From contig JAOTOM010001605.1 in assembly GCA_034440615.1 (NCBI GenBank), positions 1 through 64,000 of the forward strand: a stretch of DNA of 64,000 bases. Direction: 5' to 3'. The position numbers and the translations under genes are program-made. Origin of the DNA: Ashinkailepas kermadecensis (Eukaryota; Arthropoda; Thecostraca; Neolepadidae). Positions 34,641 through 46,250 of this stretch are shown here, piece after piece; positions within the stretch are counted from its first letter, which is position 1, and each line of letters begins with the position of its first letter. The notes beneath the pieces were generated by a model. The model saw only the letters and a program-made list of their open reading frames with translations. It was not told where the DNA came from and did no database searches.

Positions 34641-37557
34641 GGGCTCCTCACCTAGATCAGCTACTCAGCTATGGTCAATGACCTATTCAACACCACCTGG
34701 GGTTATTGCCTTAACATGACCTTGGATGACCTGTTTGTGTTGAAGACCAGTCTCAGGTTATTTTTAGCCCTAAATTCAGAATCAGCATCCATTTTGTCCT
34801 GGGTAGCCCAAAGATACAAACTGTTCAAGGTATTTTGCAAGCTTCAAATAGAAGTCCCCCCCCCCACTATCTATCACCTGACCTCAGTGATGGGTATATG
34901 GGGGTCCCCTCAACTGGGTACCAACATAAAATCCTCCTGGTGGTGGCCAAACATGAATACCATCTCTACCTGATAAGATGAAAATATCTCAAAGGTTCAG
35001 TGGCAAAAATTTACTTCTATCAGATTTCAGAGGACTGCCATGTCATAATAAGCATGAGATAAATGGCTAAGCATTTTCTCTTCATATTTAACTACTGTGG
35101 TCAAGAGCTGCTCAAGGTCACATCAGGTCACAGCATATACATGGTGACATTGGGCTACCTGGGTTAAAATTGGAGGTGATTTCAAATTTTGGCCTAAAAA
35201 TTGTATGTGGTCATCCTAAGGCAACACATTTTGCCACAATGATATAAGATGTAACAACTTTTCAATTTACAGGCACAACTTTTGAAAAGCCTTAGGGGCC
35301 TTTGAGGCCCCTTAAAGCTTTGCTAATGGAACAACTATCGTATCTGCTAAGGAATTAGATAATGTAGTTGTGGGAACAAGCAGTTCACACAAGGGCTGTT
35401 CACATGCAATAAGCACTTTGGTGGACATGGTTCCTTTTCTCCACACCAACCCACCTTGATGTACCAGCTATGCTCAGGTGAATGCAAGGCAACCTGAACA
35501 CATCATGTATTTTACAACTAGGACACCATTTTCTGATGCATCCAGACCAATGCATGGCAAGTCATATCACTTATTAAAAGAACAACATGGTATAGACAGG
35601 GTCAAACAATTGTCTTGTCCTGCATTCTGTAATCCAGAACATCATCCTTCAAGGATAATAATGTGTTCAATGTTTTCTGGAAACTCAAATCATGGCTTTT
35701 GGGAAAAGCAAACTAATTGCTCTTTATTTAAACAAAAATGTCCATGACCCTGTGCTTGTAAATGTAGACATGCATTGCATTCCAGTCATAAGCAACTGCA
35801 CAAGTATAAAAAAAAACATACATCACATTTTCTTGGATTAAAAAAACTATAAATCGATTACTAATCCCAGAATTTATCTTGCAAACCAAAATTAGGTACC
35901 CAGATGTCTAGAAAACATATACTGGTTTGCAATGCCAAAAAGAGGACAAGAATCAATGCATCTAAATATCTTGGCTTGTAAATTATCCTCTCAAAACCCA
36001 GGACTCAAACATATAAAGGCAGCCCTGGCTTGGATTAAGTAAAACAAAACAAAGAATCACTTCAGTGACTTCAACTTGCTCTTGACATGACATGCTGCAC
36101 AACATAAATACAAAATAAAGCTAAAAACAGGGGTGTGCATTCAACAAGAAATTGTTTGACAAGCACAGCAATGTTCAAGCTGAAAGCATATATAAAGGCA
36201 CTAAGGGGCAGGACTAGTCCAGTCATGCATCTGGGATACCATGTTAAACCCTTTGTTATTGGTTGTTCAAAACAGTGGAGGGGCTTAACCAAACATTGTT
36301 GCCAGGGAAACCTAAGCACAAATAACGAGAGCATGAGCCTCACCTATGAACTCAAACACCAGCATAAGTTATTTTCTGAAAATGGTTGGTAGGGCTGAAG
36401 CATCAATGGTAGTGTTCAATCACATTCTAAAGTTGGTTTGATCTAGCACATGCCACATGTTATGCATAATGGCTGATCTAGCAGATTATTGGTAGTGATC
36501 AAGGAGTACTAGAAGTATAAAACAAATGCATACCATGGAAGACTTAATTCCACACCTTACAGATTAAACCTGGATGGCAAGACAAAGCAGATGGTCAAAT
36601 AATTAATTGTTCAGTAAACTTCAACCACTGAAGTTATTGCAGGGGCTCAAGTAAGAATTGCAGAGGTTCATATGAATGTAAGGGGGACTAAAAACATATC
36701 AAACAAATCAGAAGCTTGATTCATGATAAGATGCCCCAGCACAAACAACCAGTTCCACCCATAGAATTGCAGGTAAATTGCAGACCACATATATAGAATT
36801 ATAGTGTATGCTATTATAATCTTCAATGGCAATCCAGAAAAATCAGCATAAGTGCAAGCACATGGAAACTGGGGGAAGAGGCTGTCCAACTAGTGAACTG
36901 AACTGACTCTACAGACATTGCATGGAAAGAATGAACTTGAAAATTATTATGGCTGCCTGCCCAAACCTTGGGATATTTCCCACACCACTAACAGGTGATA
37001 AATTCCTGGCCATGAGAACTAAGCCTTGCAGCTAATGTTTCTTGCATTCTTCTTGTGTAATTTTGGTATCTCCTAGTACTGTCTGCCCTGCAGCTAATAC
37101 AACGTCATTTCTAACTTCTAACCAAGATTTGTAGGCTCCAAAAAAGAATATTTAAGGCATCAGACTGGGTTTATGGGCAAAGGTCTATTTAAATATGGTA
37201 AATGGGGGAGGGAACTTCCATGTGATCAAAAAGGGTGTATATTTTTGGGGCAAATTCACCAATCCCAATACATTTTTGTTATGTGCTTAATTTGCTGCAG
37301 TACTCCAAGTTAAGCATGCCCTGCCAATTGACACGATGGCTCCCACATTCCAATACTTTCATTCCATGCATTCACATTTCACATGCTACCAAAGATAACT
37401 TTAACTGCTGCCTCAGGTTTATTTTCTTTCAGGACTTAGTAATTTCACAAAGGGTGATCTGAATACATAGGTATATCTAATAAGCTAATTTGCCATGAAG
37501 ATCATACATTTTGGAGTAAATGTATCTGAAGCAACAAACTAACTCAGCAATATTTGG
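34641..37557. other. CpG-depleted tract, no gene recognised
   Basis: By eye about seven CpG dinucleotides in 2.9 kb, with abundant TG and CA, while both flanks are CpG-replete. Open frames are short and unrecognised. The pattern fits long-term methylation of an old repeat or a differently methylated domain. Confidence 0.7.
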
Positions 37558-38399
37558 CGACCAAAAATAAATAGAAATGATTGTTGCGCACCCTTTCCGT
37601 CTAACACACAGAAATTACAAGCCTATCTACCATACATAATAGGTAAAGATGTTGAACAATCCGACACTTACGGCGCATGAGAGCAAGCGTATTTGCATTG
37701 TAGCCGAGCTGCTACGTTAACTAAGAAAGAAGAGAGAGCTACGATCCACACGGAAGATTCCATTCGGTAATTTGCAAAGAAAAAGAAGCTCTTATAGCAC
37801 ATACTTACTAGGTCTATTCCCAGGAAAAACGCCGGACCCGTCTGTCCCCCAACTCCCTGCCGGCGCGCGCGATTTCCCGCTCCGCAATCCAAAGTTTACA
37901 TCACAACTTGAAGGTATCTAATATTCGCGGTAGGCGGCCTGAACGTGAGAACTGAGAAGATAAGTCGAATGCTTTCTTTTTAATATTATTTATTGAGGAT
38001 GATCTTTAGACGAAAAATTTCATTGAATTTTGAAGAGCTTCACTGAGCTCACTTTAGCCAGAGCAGACATCACAAAATGATGAAGACCCGAGCAATACAT
38101 TCGCGAAATAAAACCTTCGGCCAACTTGTAGCCAACGCATCGCCTCCCAGCTGATCCACAATTTGGCGGTTATTCGAGTGCGCCTAGCAGGCACAATGAA
38201 AACCTTCCTGGGGAACCGGAATGCGCGCGCTTGAAAATAATTGTGGGCTGCAGGAATTATATGGCATTGGTGTTAACACCAATTTGGGATTGCAAGAAGC
38301 AAGTTGTTGATGGGCGATGAGATGGAATTCGTAGACATTTCTACTTTACTTTTTCTTTGGTAAGATTTTGAAGCTAAATTGTACAGCATCACCATGGCG
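37558..38399. other. Intergenic, nothing recognised
   Basis: CpG frequency returns to normal at the left edge. A short GC-rich patch lies near 37.86 kb. No gene recognised. Confidence 0.4.
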
Positions 38400-38563
38400 T
38401 TAGTGCCGGATCCAGGGAGCATGGGTCATGGCCTCCCGCTGGATTCCGAAGGGGTCATGGCCTCCCACTGGACTCCGAAAGGGTCATGGTCTCTCACTGG
38501 ACCCCGGAGGGGTCACGGCCTCCCACTGGAACCCGAAGAGGTCATGGCCTCCCGCTGGTGTCG
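38400..38563. repeat. Minisatellite, 30-bp units (about 5)
   Basis: Units of ggtcatggcctcccactgga plus ctccgaaggg with scattered changes. Confidence 0.88.
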
Positions 38564-38684
38564 TTGATCACGTGTTTTATCAGGAGCCGTGACGAAGCAC
38601 ACACTCAATTTGTCGCTCCAGGGGGCATGCGGGAGGCCGGAGATGGTCCCAGTGCCGACAATTGAAGGAACTCTAAACCTACGT

Positions 38685-40085
38685 GAAAGGCCCCTGGGTC
38701 GACCTGAAAGGCACCTGGTCCGACCTGAAAGGCATCTTGTCCGACCTGAAAGGCACCAAAGTCGACCTGAAACAATCTGGGCCGACCTTAAAAACGTCTG
38801 GTCCGACCTTAAATACACCTTGGCCGACCTTAAAGGCACCTGGGCCGACCTGAAAGGATCTTGAGCAGACGTGAATGGCCCCTGGGCAGACGTGAAGGGC
38901 TCCTGGGCCGACGTAAATGGCCCTTGGGTTGACGAAAGGGGCCCCGAGCTGATGGAGATGGTCGAAGGCCAATGACGAGGGCTCCAGAGTCGACGGAGAT
39001 TTATATCGGGCAGACGCCGAGGGCCCGGTCTGAGCCAACAAAAGGGCATTTAGCCCGACGGAGGAGGCCCCGGGTCGATGAAAGAGCCTCGGGCTGACGG
39101 CGAAGGCTCGATCAGTGAAGAGGGTCCCTGAGCCAACGAAGAGGGCCCTTGAGCCGACGAAAGTAGTCACAGAGCCGACAAAGACGGCCCCTAGAGGCTG
39201 GAATGGGCCCCGAGCCGATATAAAGGGTCCCTCTGCCCAGGAGTGCAAACAGGATTTTCCTAAGAGAGAGACCGCACACATTTTGAAGGGTCACGCATTT
39301 GATGTCGCTCGCCCTGCTCTCATGCACCCGGGGCGATACGAGCGTCGGTTTCCGCTGTAAGTACATGATCTTTGCGGATACGGGAAGGAGCGGTGACAGT
39401 GCGGTTGTGTTGCATGGCTTACTATTTATGAGGAAGGGTACTTGCGCGGTTCCTACTACCTCACGAGTCGACATGAAAATGAGGAACTGGACACCTTGTG
39501 TTGGGTCAATTATAAAAATACGCCTTGACATACACTCAGCCACTTTGAGTGATGTGTGCTCCTTGACTACTTAGGAGCCCTCGCCGTTGGCTCAGGAGCC
39601 CTGTCCCTCAGGTCGAGAACCCTCCCAAAGGTCCGAAGCCCCCACCATTAGTCCAGGGCCCTTCGTATCTGCTTGGGCCCCTCTGACGGCCCACGAGCCT
39701 TTCAAAGAGGCTCGGGCCTCCTCCAATGGCCTTGGGTCCTCTCTGGTAGCCAGGGACTTTTCGGTCGGCCCAGGAGCCCTATTGACTGGTTCGGCGCCCT
39801 TTTTACTGACCGGGGTCCTCACCGTCAGGCCGACAGCCCCTTCAACGACCCGAGGCCCCCTCCACCAGTCCAGGGTCCTTCATATCGGCTTGGGTCGCCC
39901 CGTCGGTTCAGGTGCCTTTCATGTCGGCACGGGGCCCTCTGATGGCCCGGGATCTTTTCCAGTGACCGGGGCCCTCTCTTTCGGATGAGAAGCAATCCGG
40001 TGCAGGTGGCCCTTCCGTCACCTTGGGATCCCTCTCAGTTGGCTCAGGGACTCTTTTTACTGGCCGGGGTCCTCTGTCATACCAG
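38685..40085. repeat. Inverted pair of degenerate arrays (fold-back)
   Basis: Left arm, about 38.69-39.24 kb, is a run of degenerate units like gggccgacctgaaaggcacc. Right arm, about 39.57-40.08 kb, has the same kind of unit in inverse complement, as in ggtgcctttcatgtcggcac. The spacer of about 330 bp is unique. The arms are imperfect; the layout resembles fold-back elements with array-type ends. Confidence 0.72.
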
Positions 40086-41340
40086 GGTCTAACCTTAAAA
40101 TTATTGAATGTTTCGGTGGCTGGAGGAATTTTCATCGCCAGTTACCATGACATCATAGGCTCCGCTGAATCCGCCACTGGGCCTATGTTTCCCGGGAGAA
40201 GTGGCCGTAGCTTCAGCTTACCATATTGCAAACAAGATTACTGATAGCGAATTGTATTAGTGATGCCGACCGAGGTGTGCTGTGCGCCCGGACGATAATT
40301 CCCCTTCCCCCTCACCCTGGCTGCGCCTTTGCATGTTGGCGTGAATTCTCATCTGGTGACCAGGACGTCATTGAAGCCACTATTTAAGTTTAACGTCTTG
40401 TGGGATAGGCTCATGCTTTTGACATTAACTTGCCATTCGAAGGATAATTCCCGCCTCTTCCACTAGCGGAAGAAATCGTCCGGTTGGCTGCCGCTGCGCT
40501 GGATATCTGTGTATCAATATTTTGTTCGAGTGACGCAGGCAAAGTCTAAGGACCGTCATAGCTTCCCAAGTCAAACCGTTCTGAGCCTGACATGGCGAAA
40601 ATGGACAAAAAAACGCAGAAAACGAACTTAATCTTCACCTTCGAAAACCGAGCGTGATAAGCGATTAACGCGAAATGCCGTTAGCGCAGTTAGCGATGTA
40701 GTTATCTGCTATTAAATTTCAGATTTGCCTTGAACTAAAAATAATGTCTTAAATAAAAAAATAATACAGAAACGTAATAATCTGTAATGAAATAAAAGCT
40801 GTCTCAATCAAATAAGTACTTTTACCATAACAATCGAAAACAGTATTTTATTACAAAAGGTTCCTAATCCGCATTTCAAATGTAGGTCGCATAATTCCAA
40901 ACCGCATCCAACTTCGCCTTTTCCAGCATGGTCGGAGATACCAGGAGGGTCAGAGGTTTGGATACCTCCCCCTGGTTTAACACCCTGCTAATGTTAAGTT
41001 GCCATTTGTCCTATTCAAATTGCAAATATGACTTGAAAATATGGACTTGGACCCCCTGCTCCCATAGCTTCGTAAGAGATCTCCAGCCTTGTGTTTATTA
41101 GGAACACTGGGATTTGTAGCGTACCGGACCAAATTAACCAAAACGTTGTTGATGGGTCGTGAGACTATCAGATCCGACACGTATGAAGAACATAGTTTGT
41201 AAATGACACTAACTGAATAATACATTTATGATAATAGGAAATTACCCCGTGACGGTTGAGAGAATATGCAAAGGCAAAGAATATGACAAATGGCATTGAT
41301 TTTGAACGACTGATTGTGAGCAAATAATATTATTTTGGAT
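40086..41340. other. Intergenic, nothing recognised
   Basis: No recognised content. Confidence 0.4.
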
Positions 41341-41430
41341 TTCAACCGTATCCACAGGGTCGCAAAATGCGACCAATGCGACCCTCTGTATATTGTGCTG
41401 CACTGTCCCAGACTAATATATAAGGAGTCC
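41341..41430 (+). pseudogene. Possible LINE ORF C-terminal fragment
   Basis: Frame reads IHRVAKCDQCDPLYIVLHCP then RL. A CX2C followed by HC-P is common at the ends of LINE-encoded proteins. It is short and alone, so the call is weak. Confidence 0.28.
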
Positions 41431-42265
41431 CAAATCGAATATGCCGTATATAGCTCCTCGATTCTCGGCCCTGGTAGTTCCGTGGACCCTCTTCTGCCCT
41501 GGCCAATGCCTTCAACATCTTATACCGGTAATAACAGCCAAACATCTCAGCAAATATCCTTACCATCAAAAGGTAGAGAAGTAAAGGCAAAAACCCACTG
41601 TACCAAAGATGTACTTCGGAACTCACCTGCAGACAACATGGCTAACGAATTATAGTACGGGTGCTATCTGCATGACAGTTACGCATATTCCACGTAGGTA
41701 CAGAACGGTAGCGTACCTTAATTGGTAGTTGCTACACAAAGCCCAAACATCCAAATTATTTTTTGGTGACCCCACCCAGGACACAGGCGATGCTGGCTTA
41801 CCTCTGCGACGCCACCCATGTCCGGTGACGTCATTATACGGAGCAATTAGTGTCCGACAGCCAAATGTTCCCTCCGAGCAGCAGCTGGTATATTGCTTTC
41901 CTCAGACAAACGACGGACGTATCCTCGGAAGAATGTTTTACGCAGCATTGTGTAAATGCACGTTGCATGGGAAGATTCGGCCGACAAAAAAATATATTCC
42001 AAGACGTTTAGTTGTGACGGAGAAGCCTGGTACTGCCGGACTGTGTTCTTCCGAGCTTGCCCAACACTTTGTGCACTGCATTATTTATCAGCTGAACTTG
42101 TCCCGCAGCCTGGGCGCCGCATAGTTTTCTTTTGGTCCGTGAACTTGTGTTGTACCCTGGACGACGCATCATTATTCGCCTGAGCATGTCCAGCGCTTCA
42201 CGCAACGTCTTGCCCGGCTCCAGGGTCACGCTTGAATCATTATAATAAGTGAAGCGTTTGATCAA
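41431..42265. other. Intergenic, nothing recognised
   Basis: No recognised content before the hairpin at 42.27 kb. Confidence 0.4.
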
Positions 42266-42322
42266 GCGTTTCAGCCATTCCAACAAGTGAATTCAGTTCA
42301 CTTGTTGGAATGGTTCAAACGC
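42266..42322. repeat. Near-perfect palindrome (hairpin)
   Basis: Perfect 17-bp arms ccattccaacaagtgaa (42275-42291) and ttcacttgttggaatgg (42297-42313) around a 5-base loop ttcag. Outer arms gcgttt and aaacgc extend it to about 26 bp with two mismatches. Confidence 0.95.
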
Positions 42323-42335
42323 TAGCTGCGAGGTA

Positions 42336-42431
42336 GTACCCTGCAGCTAGCGGGTAGTACCCTGCAGCTAGCGGGTAGTACCCTGCAGCTAGCGGGTAGT
42401 ACCCTGCAGCTAGCGGGTAGTACCCTGCTAG
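42336..42431. repeat. Minisatellite, 21-bp units (about 4.5)
   Basis: Units of gtagtaccctgcagctagcg plus g, exact, starting 14 bp after the palindrome. It carries PstI- and NheI-like palindromes ctgcag and gctagc in each unit. Confidence 0.95.
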
Positions 42432-42867
42432 TAATGCGGTAGCCAAAATTTGGCCTTGGTAGTCTATTGTTCGGTACCCGTAAATTGAGATGCAGCATGG
42501 CTAAGCAGCTTGTTTTACCTTACGTCAAACAGTGAGATTGTACGTGATATGCTACAACGTGCTGCAGCTCTGGGCCAAAAGCAATGTTTTTGTTATAAAT
42601 ACATACCCATGGCGCTAAGTAAATTTACGTGGAGGCAATTCGATTCCGGTGGAAATTGTACGGTGCCCATATTTTGCATATCTTTTGCGAACAGAGATGA
42701 AACCGTGTCCTCGATGGGTCATTTTGTTCGATGTGTCCTATCTACGAGCTATGTAGACTACTTGTAAAAATCATGCGTTTCCAATGAGTCGTCATTATAT
42801 TATATGGTGCCCAGTAAGTAAGTTGATATTGTGAATGAGAAAAACACAACTTTGATCAGCTCAAGAC

Positions 42868-45850
42868 ATAAAGACATAAAGACATAAAAGACCAGTGCAA
42901 CTATGAGCCACAAGGGCTCTTCTTGGTTGCACTCTGGACACTGAACCAGTTGCCCACCAAATCCGTCGATCAACCCTCCCTGGAACACCGAAAAGCAAGT
43001 CCTCTATTCTTATAATGATTAAACACCTAAGTCCTTCTCCTGCTGAGTCCAGATAGTACTTGGCCACCCATCAAGCATAGAGCCTTCGTATGCTGCCTAC
43101 CTAGATGCATGATTTTGCACTTATCAAAATTAAATTTCATTTGCCATTTTTCGGACCACTTCACAAGTTCGTCTAAGTCTTTCTGCAGCGAGACCTGTTC
43201 ATTGCGTCCTGTTATTGCCCTAAAGACCTTCAAATCATCCTCAAATTTCAAAACCTTACTGCTTTGGCCATTTTCAATGTTATTTACAAGTATAATGAAC
43301 AATAGTGGCCCCAGTACTGACCCGTGGGGGACTCCACTAAGAACATTTTGCCATGATGACTTTGTACCATTTGGCATCACTCTCTGCTGTCTATCTGAAA
43401 GCCACAACTCTATCCATTTTAGGATGCTGCCTGCAATACCATGGACCTCAAGCTGCATCATTAACCGTTTATGGGTACCTTGTCAAAGGCCTTACTAAGT
43501 CAAGATAAGCTCAATCAACCTGATTTCCCTGATAAAATTGTTCTGTAGCGAAATAAAAAAATTGCAAGAGATTTGTGAGACACGATCGCCCTTTTCTAAA
43601 CCCATGTTGAGTATCTTGAATCAATCTGTTTCCTTCCAGAAAACTAACTATTCTATCCTTGATAATTGATTCGAGTACCTTGCAGACAAGGGATGTGAGG
43701 CTTACTATATTTTTCAACTTTCCCTCTTTCTCCTTTCTTGAAAATAGGAACTACATTTGCCCATTTCCAATCTGTTGAAATTGCATTTTGTGAAACTGAT
43801 CTACAAAATATTATACTATGTGGACTTAGTGAAATATACTAAGTGGAAAAACACCCTAGCATAAATTGCATCAGGTCCTGCTGCCTTGTTTGGCTTTATT
43901 TTCCTGATGTGATTGAAAACAACATCACTATCAATGAAATTGACGTCGTTTATCTGTTCACCTGTCACTGAACTGTGGTGTGCGGTGGGCAAATTAGTCA
44001 TATCTTCCAATGTTGGTTAGTTAGTTGTTTGGGCTTTAGGCGCAAATAACTACTTTACAACTTTATAAAAAAAAAAACTAGAAGTAGATTAGCACCTTCC
44101 TTCTGGATGTATACTGATGAGATTGGCTATGGTAGACAATGGGTATGATGGGAGAAATTTTTAATTTTAATGTGTTATGAATAGAGTGAATGGTGCTAGT
44201 TGGCTGGGTATATAGAAAATTGATAAGGGATTTATTGGGCTGAGAATATATACATTTTAGTACTTTTTTAGATAGGCTTAGATGGGCCTCTTATTAAGCC
44301 TTAACACTTTATGACTTTTATAACTAACTTTGGCTTGATTTTCCTGATATGATTGAAAACAACATCACTATCATAAAGTCATAAAGTCACAAAGTATTAA
44401 GGCTTAATAAGAGCCACAGGGGCCCATCTGGGTTAAGCCTATCTAGAAAAGGTACTAGAAATGTACATACTCTCACCCCAATCAATCCCTTATCCCAAGT
44501 TCCTAGGAAGCTATATATCCCAGCCTATCTAGCACCACTCACTTGCTACCGCATAACACCCTCAACAATCACAAGCTCCTCCCATCATACCCATCGTGCC
44601 ACCATAGACAATCTCATCAGCATCGCATCCCGAAGGAAGGTGTCGAATCCACTGCTAGGCACACCCCACACAAATTCATAAAGCGTTCAGACTTAATAAG
44701 AGACTCACTTGCTATTGCATAATACACTCAACAATTACAAACTCCTCCCATCATACCCATTGTGCTACCATAGACAATCTCATCAGTATCACATCACGAA
44801 GGAAGGTGCTGAATCCACTGCTAGGTAAACCCTATATAAAGTTATAAAGCGCTTAGACTTAATAAGAGACTCACTTGCTATTGCATAACACACTCAACAA
44901 TTACTATCAATGAAATCAATGTCGTTTATCCGATCACCTGTCACTGAACTGTGGTGTACGGTGGGCAGATTAGTCATATCTTCCAATGTAAACATTGATT
45001 TAAACTGCTTGCTCAGCTCCTCAACCATCTCCCATCCTCACTCAATATAGTCCCATTTACTTCCAGTGGACCAATTGTGCTAGAAACTTTACTCAGCTTG
45101 TGAAAGCTAAATAACTTTTTGCTGTCCCCATCACAGTTCCTAACCAAATCCAATTGTTTTGCTCACTTTGCTGCTCTCGTTTTCTGCTTTACAGCGTCTC
45201 TAGCTTTTTGATACGACCTTAAATTTACGATATTTGAAGCTTCCTTAAACACTCTAAATGCATCTTTCTTGGCCTTAATTGCTTTTATCAAATATGGCGT
45301 AAGCCATGCTGGCTTTCCTACCCTTATTTTGCGCCTTTGCTTTTGGGGGACATGTCTAATCTGAATATCCCTAAAGTAAGACTTGAACTTTTCCCACATT
45401 TTACAGGCATCTATATTGGAGAATTCTTTTTCCCATTCTATGGCACTTAAAGCCGCTCTCATGCAGTCAAAGTCTGCCCTGTTAAAATTTGGAACCTTTG
45501 CCAAATTATCCTTGATTGTGCCCTCTACTTGTGCCTTGAATCTCAATATGTTATGGTCACTTCTTCCCAGAGTTTCTCCTACAGTCAAGTCCTTGAACTA
45601 GGTCACTTAAATCTGAGAAGACAAGGTCCAAGAATGAGCCTTGCCTAGTTGGTTTCGTTACAAACTGGTGTAAGAACAGGTTCTCTTCAAGGCATTTCCT
45701 AATGTAACATGGTTCATTATTAATCATGTTTCTGGCCGCGATGAAAGGAATGTAGTTTATGATTAACCCCGGTGACTGTGTTCGGACTCGGATTGTTGTG
45801 GCTTTGTACCAACTAGCATCCGCTTTAGATAAGATCAAGACCACGAGTGT
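42868..45850 (-). mobile_element. Decayed CR1-like LINE (endonuclease end, linker, RT)
   Basis: Minus strand, 5' truncated in the endonuclease. Order: NLFLHQFVTKPTRQGSFLDL (about 45.65 kb); after a frameshift near 45.59 kb, ETLGRSDHNILRF with the SDH endonuclease motif; a Lys-rich linker with KAKKDAFRVFKEAS; then, past an insertion at 44.0-44.9 kb, NKAAGPDAIYA, LIQDTQHGFRKGRSCLTNL, and the RT core SGVPHGSVLGPLLFIILVNN. The catalytic FADD is FEDD and stops break the frame, so it is dead. The 3' end near 42.87 kb has a tail of repeated TTTATGTC, as CR1-type LINEs end in short tandem repeats. Confidence 0.85.
44018..44900. mobile_element. Inverted and tandem repeats inside the LINE
   Basis: Sequence at about 44.07-44.33 kb is the inverse complement of 44.38-44.70 kb, and a second direct copy follows with a period of 166 bp (agacttaataagagactcac at 44689 and 44855). 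Between the inverted halves lies a second copy of LINE sequence (44328-44373) matching 43889-43932. After the insert the LINE resumes at about 44.90 kb with a 7-base repeat actatca. The left edge ttggttagttagttgtttgg resembles the short-element tail. Confidence 0.7.
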
Positions 45851-46250
45851 ATGAGTAATCCTGAGTCACCCCTCCCCTGTGGCCCTTCTGGCAGTGGACG
45901 TCGCGTGTGACGTATCGCCAATGACCGGGTGAGCGGTTGTACCCGCCCGCCAATCAGGCCGCAGGGCATACAGCCGCAAGGCGTCGCTACTTGTCGGCTC
46001 GGAGGGTGCTGTTTGAGATGTGGGCAGTCAACGTTGGAGAGTCTGGATTAATACACCGACGCAGAGACACGGTTCTCTCTCTCGGCGCTTACGTACGGAC
46101 GACGTAGTCTGTAATTGCTGAAGTAAGGTGTTGGCGGACACGGACTAAATCGCCGCCAATACCCATCATATTTCGGCCTCGCGCTATTCGTTGTGAGTTT
46201 AAATTAACGACGAGTCTTGCGCTTCTTCACTTCGGGTTATCTGCGGTTCG
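45851..46250 (+). promoter_or_regulatory. CpG-rich candidate promoter upstream of the phosphatase
   Basis: CpG-rich block with two CCAAT boxes, GCCAATG at 45917 and GCCAATCAG at 45949, 1.7 kb before the phosphatase start codon. No TATA box is placed with confidence. It is the only such block between the LINE and the first phosphatase exon. Confidence 0.35.

Noticed and set aside
38513..39281. Minus-strand frames of repeated SAQGPFTS or VGPGAFKVG peptides
   Set aside because: They follow the degenerate arrays of the fold-back region and show no consistent frame or splice signals.
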